A DNA stretch of 64,000 nt from Candidatus Melainabacteria bacterium (GTDB lineage Bacteria; Cyanobacteriota; Vampirovibrionia; Obscuribacterales; Obscuribacteraceae), in assembly GCA_003151275.1 (NCBI GenBank), contig PLXC01000020.1, positions 124,001-188,000 of the forward strand, written 5' to 3'. Shown piece by piece: positions 8,164-16,937 of the stretch. How positions within the stretch are numbered: position 1 is the first letter of the stretch; every line of letters begins with the position of its first letter. A program made the position numbers and the translations under genes. Below the pieces are notes generated by a model. It was not told where the DNA came from. It searched no databases and worked only from the letters and a program-made list of their open reading frames with translations.

Positions 8164-9174
8164 TCAGAGGTGATCCAGTTCAAGAAATGGGCATGGAAAA
8201 TACTCCATCCAATCGTCCAGCTTTTCTTCAAAAGGCATATACATCGGGCGACCCCAGTTGCGCTGCGTATAAGTGAGTGGGGCAAAAGGAGAGGTTTTGG
8301 TCATCTCTTGCGGCAAAACTTCTTCCATGCGAAATCCTGGAAAGAGATCCGTTGCCACAGACTCCCAACCCCGCACCTTGTGCATGCGTTTACTGATTGC
8401 ATGTTCAATCAATGTGCACCACAACTGGCGGCGCGCTGACTCAGTGCCGACTAATTCCAAAATCCTTAAGTTGTGCCCACCCCTTTCAGTCAGTGCATAT
8501 CCAGTCTGGAGCGCGTTTTCTATGGCAAATGTAACCTCTAGTTTTGGCCAGGAAAGGGTCGAATGCTCGGCCAGGAAGCGTTCCCGACCGAGCTTATAGT
8601 GCAAATACAGCTCGCTGCGTTGAAATCCGTAAGGTTGCGTACGCTGCCACTTGTTATAAATTGAAATCATTATCGGTATGTGTTCACGTTCAGCATATGT
8701 GACGTCTGGAGCGCAATATTCAGAGCCCATGTCTCCCTTCGGCATATAGACACCAAAGTCGGCCGCGCCCAGTTCGGAGAAGCCGAGGCGGTTGTAAAAT
8801 TCCGGGTCTATGTCGGAAAACAAGATTGTGCCGTCATATTCATTGTTGTAACAGTATTCAATTACGTCAGCGATCAATTTGGTGGCAAACCCTTGATTAC
8901 GAAACAAGTTCATCGTGTAAATGGCGCCCATGCCGCCGAAAACATATTGCTTCCCTTTGGCAGCCAAAGTGACGGTGTACAGTTTGCAACTGCAGACGAC
9001 TTGGGAATTCTGTTTAAGAACGAAGAATTTATAATTTCGTCGCGCCCAGGTATGGTTCATCTGGCGCCACATGTACTCTTGGTATTGGTCCTTGCTCAAC
9101 CCGGGCGACCAGATTTTGTGACTCTCGTGAAGCACTGTCAAGATATCACTCCACTCTGCCTGCACAATTGTCAT
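8164..9174 (-). CDS. GNAT-family N-acetyltransferase (Eis-like layout)
   Basis: A 336-residue protein with a GNAT acetyltransferase domain in its first ~150 residues. The acetyl-CoA-binding motif A is visible as the strand YVFGGMGAIYTM followed by RNQGFATKLIADVIEYC. This is followed by FSDIDPEFYNRLGFSELG, the usual motif B. The remaining ~190 residues form a C-terminal domain, a layout like Eis-type acetyltransferases, though relation to that family is inferred from architecture only. The acceptor substrate is unknown. It is divergent from hpt across 164 bases and may be read through into the TPP enzyme gene 68 bases downstream. Confidence 0.75.
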   Translation of the reverse strand: MTIVQAEWSDILTVLHESHKIWSPGLSKDQYQEYMWRQMNHTWARRNYKFFVLKQNSQVVCSCKLYTVTLAAKGKQYVFGGMGAIYTMNLFRNQGFATKLIADVIEYCYNNEYDGTILFSDIDPEFYNRLGFSELGAADFGVYMPKGDMGSEYCAPDVTYAEREHIPIMISIYNKWQRTQPYGFQRSELYLHYKLGRERFLAEHSTLSWPKLEVTFAIENALQTGYALTERGGHNLRILELVGTESARRQLWCTLIEHAISKRMHKVRGWESVATDLFPGFRMEEVLPQEMTKTSPFAPLTYTQRNWGRPMYMPFEEKLDDWMEYFPCPFLELDHL

Positions 9175-9338
9175 TAGTTCCCCGGGTTTGTCTGAGTACC
9201 ACTAAATATTCTAGACGCACTCAAAGGTCGTAAAATGAGTACCTTCTTTGTTCGTGGCAGCTCAGACAATGTTTCTGTCGTTGCTAAAAATACACTTTGT
9301 CGTGAAACTACATTTGGTGCGCTCACCTGGAGATAACC

Positions 9339-9881
9339 GTGGCAACAATCAGAGAAATCTATTCGGCGCAGACAATTCAAGATCGTATATCCGAACTGGG
9401 CAAAGAAATTAGCCGTGATTATGCTGATCGTGAGAAGCCTGTAGTTATAGGCGTTATGAAGGGCGCATTTTGTTTTTTAGCGGATTTGGTTCGCAATATA
9501 TCAGCCAAAGATCCTTTGCAAATTGAATTTGTTCGACTGAGCAGTTATGGAGCAGGCACCGAGAGTTCAGGCCATGTCCAAGCTCCCTGGTTGGATTTAC
9601 CGGACATTCGCAATCGCCACGTTTTAGTAGTTGAAGACATCGTCGACTCAGGAAGAACAGCGAAATTCTTCCTTGAATATTTAAAAGATCAATTTAGTCC
9701 GAAAACCTTGAAAATGGCGGTTTTCCTAGATAAGCCATCCCGTCGGGTTGTACCTTGTCAGCCAGACTATACCGGTTTTTCGATCAATGACCTGTTTGTC
9801 GTTGGATATGGGCTTGACTATGCCGAGAATTATCGCGAGCTGCCTTTTCTCGGTGAGCTCAGCGGCGTTGAAGAAGGCTAA
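9339..9881 (+). CDS. hpt: Hypoxanthine phosphoribosyltransferase
   Basis: A purine salvage enzyme that joins hypoxanthine (or guanine) to PRPP. The 180-residue length is typical. The PRPP-binding loop is clear (HVLVVEDIVDSGRTAKFF, about residues 93-110), as is the upstream VVIGVMKGAFCFLADLVR segment. The DKPSRRVVPCQPDYTGFSI region near the C-terminus matches the purine-binding side. The start is GTG at 9339 with TGGAG seven bases upstream. A nucleobase permease lies two genes downstream on the same strand, so uptake and salvage are probably linked. Confidence 0.93.
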   Translation: MATIREIYSAQTIQDRISELGKEISRDYADREKPVVIGVMKGAFCFLADLVRNISAKDPLQIEFVRLSSYGAGTESSGHVQAPWLDLPDIRNRHVLVVEDIVDSGRTAKFFLEYLKDQFSPKTLKMAVFLDKPSRRVVPCQPDYTGFSINDLFVVGYGLDYAENYRELPFLGELSGVEEG

Positions 9882-9975
9882 TTCGTATCGAGAAATTCAA
9901 CGATTGGTGTTTATCTTCTTGTGTACACCCACCATTGGGTTAATATAGGTTGTAGTCAGTACCAAGCGTAAAGCC

Positions 9976-10437
9976 ATGCCGTTTCTTAGTTTTAATCGCA
10001 ATGCACAACCTCGCCGCGCTACTGGGCACAGTTTGTTGGATATTGGTTTAGCGGTGTTATTGCTTACTGTTTTAGCGCTTCTGGTCAGCAACATCTTTGT
10101 CATTCACTTGGCAAGAGATTACAACGACAGAGCCTGTAAGGATGCGGTTCTTTCCGCCGCCCGTGCCGTAATCAGCGGCAAGGACCCGCTGGCCATTCAA
10201 AGAGCAGCTCAGGACGGCTTAAATGAATCGCCTCAAGGTGGCTATTTCATTGAACATCCTACATTCCTTGAGTACAAAGACGAAAAAAATGCCGGCGTCA
10301 GACAGTTGAGAGTGCAGACTCAGACTGTAGCTCGTGTGCCGTTCCCAATCTTGGTAATGGACGATGAGACTAGAGAACGGGGCATGTTAGCGTTTAAATC
10401 TACTTATATCGTTGAATTTCCAAATAAGAATCCCTAG
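9976..10437 (+). CDS. TadE/pilin-like single-span membrane protein
   Basis: A 153-residue protein with a short basic N-terminus, one long hydrophobic helix (LLDIGLAVLLLTVLALLVSNIF, about residues 20-41) and an extracytoplasmic remainder with no Cys motif beyond DRACKD. This layout is like TadE/TadG or pseudopilin-like proteins, but no processing-site motif convinces me. Its stop is two bases from the permease start, so the two are translated together. The function is unknown. The ribosome binding site is weak. Confidence 0.65.
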   Translation: MPFLSFNRNAQPRRATGHSLLDIGLAVLLLTVLALLVSNIFVIHLARDYNDRACKDAVLSAARAVISGKDPLAIQRAAQDGLNESPQGGYFIEHPTFLEYKDEKNAGVRQLRVQTQTVARVPFPILVMDDETRERGMLAFKSTYIVEFPNKNP

Positions 10438-10439
10438 TC

Positions 10440-11771
10440 ATGGATAATGGCAAACAAGCCGCGCGCGATGATTTCGCGGTAAGCGCCGTGCCATTCATTT
10501 CTCGCTATAGCCCGTTCAGTATGGGACTTTTGTGGATCACTATGGTGTCGGGATTTCCCTCTGTGCTAGTCGGATTTGAGTGGCATAAAGCAGGCTTTTC
10601 GCTGCTGCAAGTACTCCTCGGTTCGTTCGTGAGTTGTTTGATTCTCCTCGCTTATGTTCTCGCTGCCAGCCATTTGGGTGCTTCGACCGGACTCAATTTT
10701 GCTCTGTTAACCAGGTCCGTTTTTGGCAAGCGCGGATCACAAATCATTTCGGCTTTGCAAACATTTTTGTTCTTGGTTTGGTACGCGATGATCGCCGGAT
10801 TCGTTGCCGTTGAAATTAAAGGACTATTCCCGACTACCCATTCGACTCAGCTGCTCGCCGCCATTGCCGCCATTGCGATGGCCGCCAACAACTTGTTTGG
10901 CTTTGCCGGCGTGGCCAATTTCGCCAAATATTTTGCCGCCCCGATTTTGATATTTTGGATATTGTCACTCTTCATAAAGACGTCTTGCATGACGCCGACT
11001 TCAGTCTGGTTCGAACCTGGAAGTGGTTCATTTGCAGGGTCACTATCAATGATCTCCTCGTTTGTAATCGGCTACTCAGTTTGGGGAAATGAGCCTGACT
11101 TCTGGCGCTTTGCTAAACCGAATCTGATCACGACAGCTATTCCTCTTGTCGTGACGATCCTGATCGGCCAAATAATCTTTCCGGTGTCTGGATGGATGCT
11201 CTCTCGCCTGGTCAACGTCAGTGATATGGCGACTGCAACGAATGCCGTGAACGCGTTTTCTTTCGGCGGCGCACCGCTTATTGCCGCTTTGGTTTTGACA
11301 GCATCCTACTTCGCCGCTGGCGATGCCAATTTGTACGGCTCGATCAATTCTATTGAAAATCTCTACATGTTTGATAGAACACGGCTGGTAGTTTCAATGA
11401 TGATCTTTACGTCGGTTATTGCTGTGGTCCTCACCTTTCACGGCAAGGCGTTTGAGATCCTCTCGTCGTTCAATAGTATCGTCTTGCCGTGTGTGACTAT
11501 AATCCTCGCCGCTGAGTACTTTTTGATTCGTCCTCAAATGGACGATTCTCACTTCTTGCCTCTCAATAGTCAGGCACTGATTTGCTGGAGCGCCATGGTA
11601 TCGCTGATTTTGGGATGGAGCGTTGGCATCCTGACCGCAGGCGTGATTCACGGAACAGAGCAGCTTCACGTTGGCGTATGGCCGCTTTACGCCTGGCTCA
11701 CGTCTCTAGTCAGTTATCTTATGATCAGGCGATCTAAGCTCTTGATAGTGCCACCAACGAATGATCTATGA
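10440..11771 (+). CDS. NCS1-family nucleobase permease (CodB-like)
   Basis: A 443-residue integral membrane protein with about twelve hydrophobic segments. It matches the NCS1 cytosine/purine/hydantoin transporter family in length and pattern. The early GFEWHKAGFSLLQVLLGSFVSC-type segment (about residues 35-56), an AASHLGASTGLNFALLTRS region and a GYSVWGNEPDFWRF loop are all characteristic. The likely job is proton- or sodium-driven import of a nucleobase. The substrate cannot be read from sequence. With hpt two genes upstream, a purine base is a reasonable inference. Confidence 0.85.
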   Translation: MDNGKQAARDDFAVSAVPFISRYSPFSMGLLWITMVSGFPSVLVGFEWHKAGFSLLQVLLGSFVSCLILLAYVLAASHLGASTGLNFALLTRSVFGKRGSQIISALQTFLFLVWYAMIAGFVAVEIKGLFPTTHSTQLLAAIAAIAMAANNLFGFAGVANFAKYFAAPILIFWILSLFIKTSCMTPTSVWFEPGSGSFAGSLSMISSFVIGYSVWGNEPDFWRFAKPNLITTAIPLVVTILIGQIIFPVSGWMLSRLVNVSDMATATNAVNAFSFGGAPLIAALVLTASYFAAGDANLYGSINSIENLYMFDRTRLVVSMMIFTSVIAVVLTFHGKAFEILSSFNSIVLPCVTIILAAEYFLIRPQMDDSHFLPLNSQALICWSAMVSLILGWSVGILTAGVIHGTEQLHVGVWPLYAWLTSLVSYLMIRRSKLLIVPPTNDL

Positions 11772-11943
11772 GAACTGTCAGCCTCGGCATATTTTGTGAA
11801 TTAAATTGAAGTGCGCCTAAATCGTCTCAAATAGCTGGTCTTAAGCGGTCATTACATTATTTCTCTGGACGAAAGCTTCGTCACGTCACGTCAGGCGTCT
11901 ATGCCGTCTGGTGGCACCACGGATGGTGGTATCAGGCAATGCC

Positions 11944-12237
11944 TTAACCGCTCTTTTCCTTTTCATCGTTGGCTTCGAGAATTAGCTTGTCTCGAACTTT
12001 TTTGTCTGCGATGGTAAACAATTTGGAAGCGGTTATTTCCAGGGCACTAGCAATCCGGTTTGCTGTAGTTACTGTCACGTTTCGTGATCCTCGTTCAATG
12101 TCACTAATGTACGTGCGATGAACTCCGGATTGATTAGCCAGCTGTTGCTGGGTCATGGCAATATACGAACGGCGCTCGGATATGGCCTGTCCAAGGGCAG
12201 TCAACCAAGCATCCTTATTGTCAGGCTCTTTGCGCAT
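11944..12237 (-). CDS. XRE-family helix-turn-helix regulator
   Basis: A 97-residue DNA-binding protein with a standard Cro/C1-type helix-turn-helix (about residues 28-55: TQQQLANQSGVHRTYISDIE, then RGSRNVTVTTANRIASAL). There is no additional sensor domain, only a short charged tail (KLILEANDEKEKSG). Its target is unknown. Upstream lies a 38-base near-perfect palindrome (12346-12383), 109 bases before the start, which is a candidate binding site. The preceding 172-base gap 11772-11943 contains no gene I can support. Confidence 0.88.
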   Translation of the reverse strand: MRKEPDNKDAWLTALGQAISERRSYIAMTQQQLANQSGVHRTYISDIERGSRNVTVTTANRIASALEITASKLFTIADKKVRDKLILEANDEKEKSG

Positions 12238-12345
12238 AGAATTCGTTCTTCTGACAGCCTCACTGTTTATTTTACCGCCTATAACAATGCGCGTGGATTA
12301 ATCATCTAAGTGGAGTCCATTGCTCACTACTCTTTGATCCGAGTC

Positions 12346-12383
12346 GTCCTGCAATTGTAGACTTTAGTCTACAATTGCAGGAC
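12346..12383. repeat. 38-base near-perfect palindrome
   Basis: The 18-base arms GTCCTGCAATTGTAGACT (12346-12363) and its exact complement (12366-12383) are separated by two T residues. It lies between the end of the M16 peptidase operon (12431) and the XRE gene start (12237), both transcribed leftward. It is longer and more perfect than a normal terminator stem, and no T-run follows on either strand. It may be a cruciform-forming operator, a processing hairpin, or a remnant of a palindromic mobile element. Confidence 0.8.
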
Positions 12384-12430
12384 CATCTTTGCCTAAGTTG
12401 GCAGGGGCTGGACGTCTCGGTTCTTAAAGA

Positions 12431-14017
12431 CTAAATCGGATTAGCGCTTCCAGTAGAGTCGGTGCTTAGCTTGCCGGACGTGTCGTAGACTTCTACGGGG
12501 GCGAAGTATTGCAAATCCTGCTTGATTTTGCTGGCGTCTCCAACAACAGATATGACTATGTTGTTTTCATCGATCAGCTTGCGAGCGACTCGTCGAATAT
12601 CGTCAGGATTTACTGCCATAACCTTGTCTGCATAGGTCTCTAAATAGTTGTCCGGTAGATCGTAAAGCTTGAGTTCAAGTAGCCGTTGAGCCAATCCTGA
12701 CTGTGTTTCTAAACCTAGTTGGAATGATCCAACCAGATATGATTTGGCATCTTTGAGTTCCTTGTCGCTTACTTTTACGTCTCTGATTCGATTCAATTCG
12801 TACAAGAATTCTTCCAGAGATGGCGCCGTGACCTCAGTGCGCACTTCGGCTTCAGCGGCAAAGGCGCCCGGTTGACGATGGGCAGCGATGGAGCTGTAGG
12901 CGCCATAGGTATATCCTTTTTGTTCTCTAATGTTTAGAAACAGTCTGGAATGAGCAGCACCACCAAGAATTTGATTGGCGATCGACATCGGAAAATAGTC
13001 GGGGTCTGTTTTGCTGATGCCCACGTTGCCGATTTTTATCGATGATTGCACTGAACCTGGTCGATTAACCAGATAGATCTTGCGTCCCGTTTGTTTCGGC
13101 AGTTGAGGCATCTGGGCAGTAGGCATCGTGCCGGACTTCCAGTTATCGCCAAATTTCGCCTGGATCAGATCCTTAATCTGATTGCGTTGGAAATCACCGA
13201 CAACAACCAAAGTAGCTTCGTTTGGCAGATAGTGCGTGTCATGAAACTCCTGCAAATCCTTGCGCGTGATTCGGTCAATTGTTGCCGGAGTCGGCGCAAC
13301 AACTGAGTACGGATGGTCGCCAAATACAACTTTATTGAAACGTTCTTCCACGAGAAAATCTGGTTCACTGCGCTTCATTGCTAAAGCTTGAGTGAGATTC
13401 GTTTTTGCCAGCGTCAGCTCTTCTTCAGGAAAGGTTGGATGAAAGACGATGTCGCTCAGAAGATCCACAAGCCGACCGCTGTATTTGGACAAAGCTGAAC
13501 CGCTGACGATCGTAAAATCGAAATCCGAAACAGCTTTCAAGCCACCACCGATGAAATCGGTTTCGTCCGCAATTTCCTTGCTTTTCTTTGACGTTGTGCC
13601 TTCATTGAGCATGTCGGCAGTCATTTCCGACAGCCCCAACTTATCTTTCGGCTCTAAGGCGGAACCAGCTTTGATACCAAGAGCGACGGTGATGAAAGGC
13701 ACGCGGCGGTCTTCAATCAATTGTACTTTTAATCCATTTTCTAACTGATAGTTACTGACGATCGGCAGTTTGAACGGGCGTGGTGCCGGCACTGTAGGTG
13801 GATTCTTACGCCATTGGTCGCCTGACACTTGCGCCGAAGGGACGCTCAGGTTTGTTTGGTCAGGTGCGACTGTGGTTGCGGTACTAGATTTGGTGACGAC
13901 GCTGGCGCCAGCGCTGCCCTTGTCTACAGCTGTCTGAGCGATCACAGCAGGTTGAATCGTAGAGAACGCCACTAACAAACTCAGGATCGAGTGTGTTGAT
14001 TTAATTGAGAGGTCCAT
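12431..14017 (-). CDS. M16-family peptidase homologue lacking the zinc motif
   Basis: A 528-residue secreted-type M16 (pitrilysin/insulinase) protein with an N-terminal hydrophobic signal (about residues 8-27, LSLLVAFSTIQPAVIAQ). It has two M16 half-domains. At the position where active enzymes have HxxEH it reads LGLSEMTADML, so the zinc site is absent. The C-terminal half keeps the family sequence RLFLNIREQKGYTYGAYS. Such inactive partners usually pair with an active M16B subunit, and the active one is the next gene upstream, 21 bases away. The pair is therefore probably a heterodimeric extracytoplasmic protease. The substrate is unknown. Confidence 0.88.
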   Translation of the reverse strand: MDLSIKSTHSILSLLVAFSTIQPAVIAQTAVDKGSAGASVVTKSSTATTVAPDQTNLSVPSAQVSGDQWRKNPPTVPAPRPFKLPIVSNYQLENGLKVQLIEDRRVPFITVALGIKAGSALEPKDKLGLSEMTADMLNEGTTSKKSKEIADETDFIGGGLKAVSDFDFTIVSGSALSKYSGRLVDLLSDIVFHPTFPEEELTLAKTNLTQALAMKRSEPDFLVEERFNKVVFGDHPYSVVAPTPATIDRITRKDLQEFHDTHYLPNEATLVVVGDFQRNQIKDLIQAKFGDNWKSGTMPTAQMPQLPKQTGRKIYLVNRPGSVQSSIKIGNVGISKTDPDYFPMSIANQILGGAAHSRLFLNIREQKGYTYGAYSSIAAHRQPGAFAAEAEVRTEVTAPSLEEFLYELNRIRDVKVSDKELKDAKSYLVGSFQLGLETQSGLAQRLLELKLYDLPDNYLETYADKVMAVNPDDIRRVARKLIDENNIVISVVGDASKIKQDLQYFAPVEVYDTSGKLSTDSTGSANPI

Positions 14018-14038
14018 GCTTGCTCCTTCGGCTTGCAG

Positions 14039-15508
14039 TTAGTTTGCTTGGGATTCTGTTGACGATGAGGGAGTTTTCTTCGTCGGTAGCACGTCGATTA
14101 CTGTCATCCCTGGTTTTGTAAAGTATTTGGCAGCGGCGCGTTGAATATCAGCAGGCGTCACCTTCATGTAACCTTCAATGTCGGCATCGATGGCTTTGGG
14201 ATCATTGAAGAAGCTGCCGTATTCTGCCAGCATTTCTGCCCGTGCCAGACTGCGTTGTATAGACGTGTAGCTGTTGGAAGAAAACAGTGCTCTGAGCACC
14301 TGATTTTTGGTTTTTTCAAGTTCTGTTTCAGATACTGGCGTTGTCTTTAACTTTTCCAATTCACTCCAAACGATATCTCGTGCTTTTTCAGCAGTGGTGC
14401 CTGGTTTGTAAATCACAAACGTTTCAAATGCGCCTGGACCGCGTCTTTCGTCATATTGCGCGTCAGCTTTTAAAGCGATTTGCTCTCCTTTAATCATGCG
14501 CTGATAAAGGCGTGATGAATCTCCTGCTGAAAGAAGGTTTTGAATAATGCCCAGAGCGTAATAATCGGGCTCTCGTTTCGCAGGCGCTTTCCATGCCATC
14601 CAGAAAGCAGGCATTTGAGCGTGTGGATCGTCGACCTTTAAATACTTCTCCTTCGTTTGCTCAGGCTCAGCTACATTCGGTGCTTTTGGTTTTGGCTGGG
14701 CCGGTATACCGCCGAAGTATTTGTCTACCCACTTGTGCACAGTGGCTGGATCGAAGTCACCAACAATGGCCATGACAGCGTTATTGGGAGCATAGTAGGT
14801 CTTGAAAAAGTTTCTCACATCGCCTATCGATGAAGCTTCAAGGTCTTCAAATGAGCCAATTACAGGATGAGAGTTAGACCAATTGTCGAAGGTGATCTCT
14901 TCCAGCTTGAGCGCCGCCGGCACGTACGGTTGGTTGTCGATGTGCGAGCGTTTTTCTTCTTTCACCGTCTGCAACTGGTTCTCAAAATTTTCAGCAGTCA
15001 CTTTTAGCGATCGCATGCGATCCGATTCTAACCAGAGAGCTAGTTCAAGCTGATTGCTCGGTATTTTTTCAAAGTAATTAGTGAAGTCGGCGTGCGTCGA
15101 GGCATTCAGTGAGCCCCCGGCGCTTTCGATGTATTTGAAATGTTCTGTTTTGCCAACGTTTTCTGATCCTTCAAACATCATGTGTTCGAAAAGATGGGCG
15201 AAACCTGATCTGCCTTTTTGTTCGTTTCGCGCACCGACGTCATAGACGATCGCCACCGCACTGACAGGCACTGTGTGGTCTTCAGAAAGGATGACTCTTA
15301 AGCCATCGGCAAGAGTGAAGTCTTGCGTGACTGGAATCAATGGTTTCTTCCAGGTAAATTTGTCGCTTTCTGATCCAGCTGCCGTAGTAACTGTAGTAGT
15401 CGCTTTCGACGTGGTTTGGGCCCGCACGGGCAGCGCGTTGTTGCTAATGAACAACGTTGCACTCAAGAGCGCAACTCTCAGTTTGAACATAGTTTTAATC
15501 GTCCTCAT
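14039..15508 (-). CDS. M16-family zinc peptidase (active subunit)
   Basis: A 489-residue secreted-type M16 peptidase with signal peptide (MRTIKTMFKLRVALLSATLF, cleavage likely after LPVRA). The inverted zinc motif HxxEH is intact in SGFAHLFEHMMFEGS, and the downstream Glu ligand region follows as in active M16B enzymes. The start at 15508 is chosen because GGAG lies six bases before this ATG. A longer frame from 15529 has a less plausible N-terminus, and 15490 is also possible. It overlaps the end of a small membrane-protein frame by 14 bases and is followed by the inactive M16 partner. Confidence 0.9.
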   Translation of the reverse strand: MRTIKTMFKLRVALLSATLFISNNALPVRAQTTSKATTTVTTAAGSESDKFTWKKPLIPVTQDFTLADGLRVILSEDHTVPVSAVAIVYDVGARNEQKGRSGFAHLFEHMMFEGSENVGKTEHFKYIESAGGSLNASTHADFTNYFEKIPSNQLELALWLESDRMRSLKVTAENFENQLQTVKEEKRSHIDNQPYVPAALKLEEITFDNWSNSHPVIGSFEDLEASSIGDVRNFFKTYYAPNNAVMAIVGDFDPATVHKWVDKYFGGIPAQPKPKAPNVAEPEQTKEKYLKVDDPHAQMPAFWMAWKAPAKREPDYYALGIIQNLLSAGDSSRLYQRMIKGEQIALKADAQYDERRGPGAFETFVIYKPGTTAEKARDIVWSELEKLKTTPVSETELEKTKNQVLRALFSSNSYTSIQRSLARAEMLAEYGSFFNDPKAIDADIEGYMKVTPADIQRAAAKYFTKPGMTVIDVLPTKKTPSSSTESQAN

Positions 15509-15683
15509 CTTCGGCTCCCAACAGTACACATGACCAAAAAATTGCCACCACTAATGCTGATAAGATGCCTGCCCCGACACATATTTTGTCTGGTGCGCCG
15601 TATTGTTTCAGCACCATGTACGAACTCAGTGCCAGCACTGCGCCAAGAATCGCTACGACGTGGTTGATGGAAATTATCGGCAT
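15495..15683 (-). CDS. Small two-span membrane protein
   Basis: A 62-residue protein with two hydrophobic helices (HVVAILGAVLALSSYMVL and VGAGILSALVVAIFWSCVLL), a short KQYGAPDK turn and an acidic tail (GAEDEDD). The composition is that of a genuine membrane protein. It ends 14 bases inside the M16 gene, so it may be the first gene of that operon. The ribosome binding site is poor, which lowers confidence. No family is recognised. Confidence 0.5.
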   Translation of the reverse strand: MPIISINHVVAILGAVLALSSYMVLKQYGAPDKICVGAGILSALVVAIFWSCVLLGAEDEDD

Positions 15684-15859
15684 CGTTCATCGGATTTTGA
15701 TACTTGCAGCGGTCCGGGTTTGAGCCATCGCTAAGACTTGACCACACGAGTGGTTTCTCATCCGCCTTCAAGTAATGGTTCAGCATATCAGAGCAGGATG
15801 AGCTAGCCCTTAAACCTATCGTTAAAGGCCGGATTTGATTAAGCGTTCTTGACAGTCGG

Positions 15860-16660
15860 TTAAGCGCGTGAATGTAACAGCGTTTCAGCACATTTGCAAG
15901 CAGCGCGCTGGTCGGGAATGGTTTCGACAAATTTGACCAGCAAATTTTGTAACTTGCCTAGATTCGCGCCAAATACTTTTATCACTTCGGAGTGGGAAAC
16001 AGGTTCAACGTTGCCATGCAAGCCTGAGTCGTAGTCTGTTATCAGCGAAATGTTCACCACACACATCTCAAGTTCCTTAGCCAGATGAGCTTCCGGATAC
16101 TGGGTCATGTTGATCACTTCCCAGCCCTGTGCTCCGAACCAAATCGATTCGGCTTTGGAGGAAAAACGAGGGCCCTGGATGACAACCACTGTGCCTTGAG
16201 GATGCATTTTAATACCGCAAGCTTCACCCGCTTTGACAGCCAACGGTCTGAGTTCTGGGCAGTAGGTATCTGCGGCGGAGACATGGGTGGCAATCGGACC
16301 CTCGTAAAACGTGTCGATGCGAGCACTGGTGCGATCGACGAATTGATCGCAGACAACAAATTCTCCAGGTTTGACGTGCTTCTGTAGACTGCCAGCTGCG
16401 CATGGTGAGATCAATCGAGTTACGCCCAGTGACTTCATGGCCCAAAGATTGGCGCGATAGTTGATTTTGTGAGGAGCTATAGTGTGTTTCGCCCCGTGTC
16501 GCGGAATAAAAGCGACTTTTTTGCCAGCCATAGTGCCGACAACAACGCTATCACTTGGTGGGCCGTATGGCGTCTCGATCTGCCGTTCTTCAAACTGATC
16601 AAACAGTTTATAAAAACCTGAACCGCCAAAAATACCGATGTTCGCTGAAAGCTTCTCCAC
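15860..16660 (-). CDS. mtnP: S-methyl-5'-thioadenosine phosphorylase
   Basis: A 266-residue phosphorylase that cleaves methylthioadenosine to adenine and 5-methylthioribose-1-phosphate in methionine salvage. Clear family signatures are IGIFGGSGFYKL at the N-terminus, the phosphate-binding PRHGAKHTIAPHKINYRANL (about residues 53-72), the LISPCAAGSLQ strand, and the substrate-binding NMTQYPEAHLAKELEMC near 185-201. The start is GTG at 16660 with GAGGAG upstream. Released adenine could enter the purine salvage route suggested by hpt and the NCS1 permease, but they are not in one operon. It is divergent from the ctp gene. Confidence 0.93.
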   Translation of the reverse strand: MEKLSANIGIFGGSGFYKLFDQFEERQIETPYGPPSDSVVVGTMAGKKVAFIPRHGAKHTIAPHKINYRANLWAMKSLGVTRLISPCAAGSLQKHVKPGEFVVCDQFVDRTSARIDTFYEGPIATHVSAADTYCPELRPLAVKAGEACGIKMHPQGTVVVIQGPRFSSKAESIWFGAQGWEVINMTQYPEAHLAKELEMCVVNISLITDYDSGLHGNVEPVSHSEVIKVFGANLGKLQNLLVKFVETIPDQRAACKCAETLLHSRA

Positions 16661-16937
16661 GACAGTGTCTTCTCCTCGATTTGAGTTGCAAAAACGCTCA
16701 TGGCAAGTGATTCGCCGTGAGGGTTACTAATAGTAACACCCACGCAATCCCGCAGAATGTCTGGAAGTTGCCAGGACTGGGTATAGAGACATTGTCAGAG
16801 TCCCTCTGTTTAGCCATGATTCAAGGATCGCTCGCTTCGCCGGCAGCTGCTCTACCGGCTAAAACTCGGAAAAACAGTGACTCGCAGCCTGATCGAAAAG
16901 CGAGTAGACGTGACAAAACAAGCTCCCGACAGTCTCC

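Noticed and set aside
15505..15930. Minus-strand 141-codon frame between the M16 genes and mtnP
   Set aside because: It runs out of frame through the end of mtnP and the small membrane gene and shows no coherent protein pattern.
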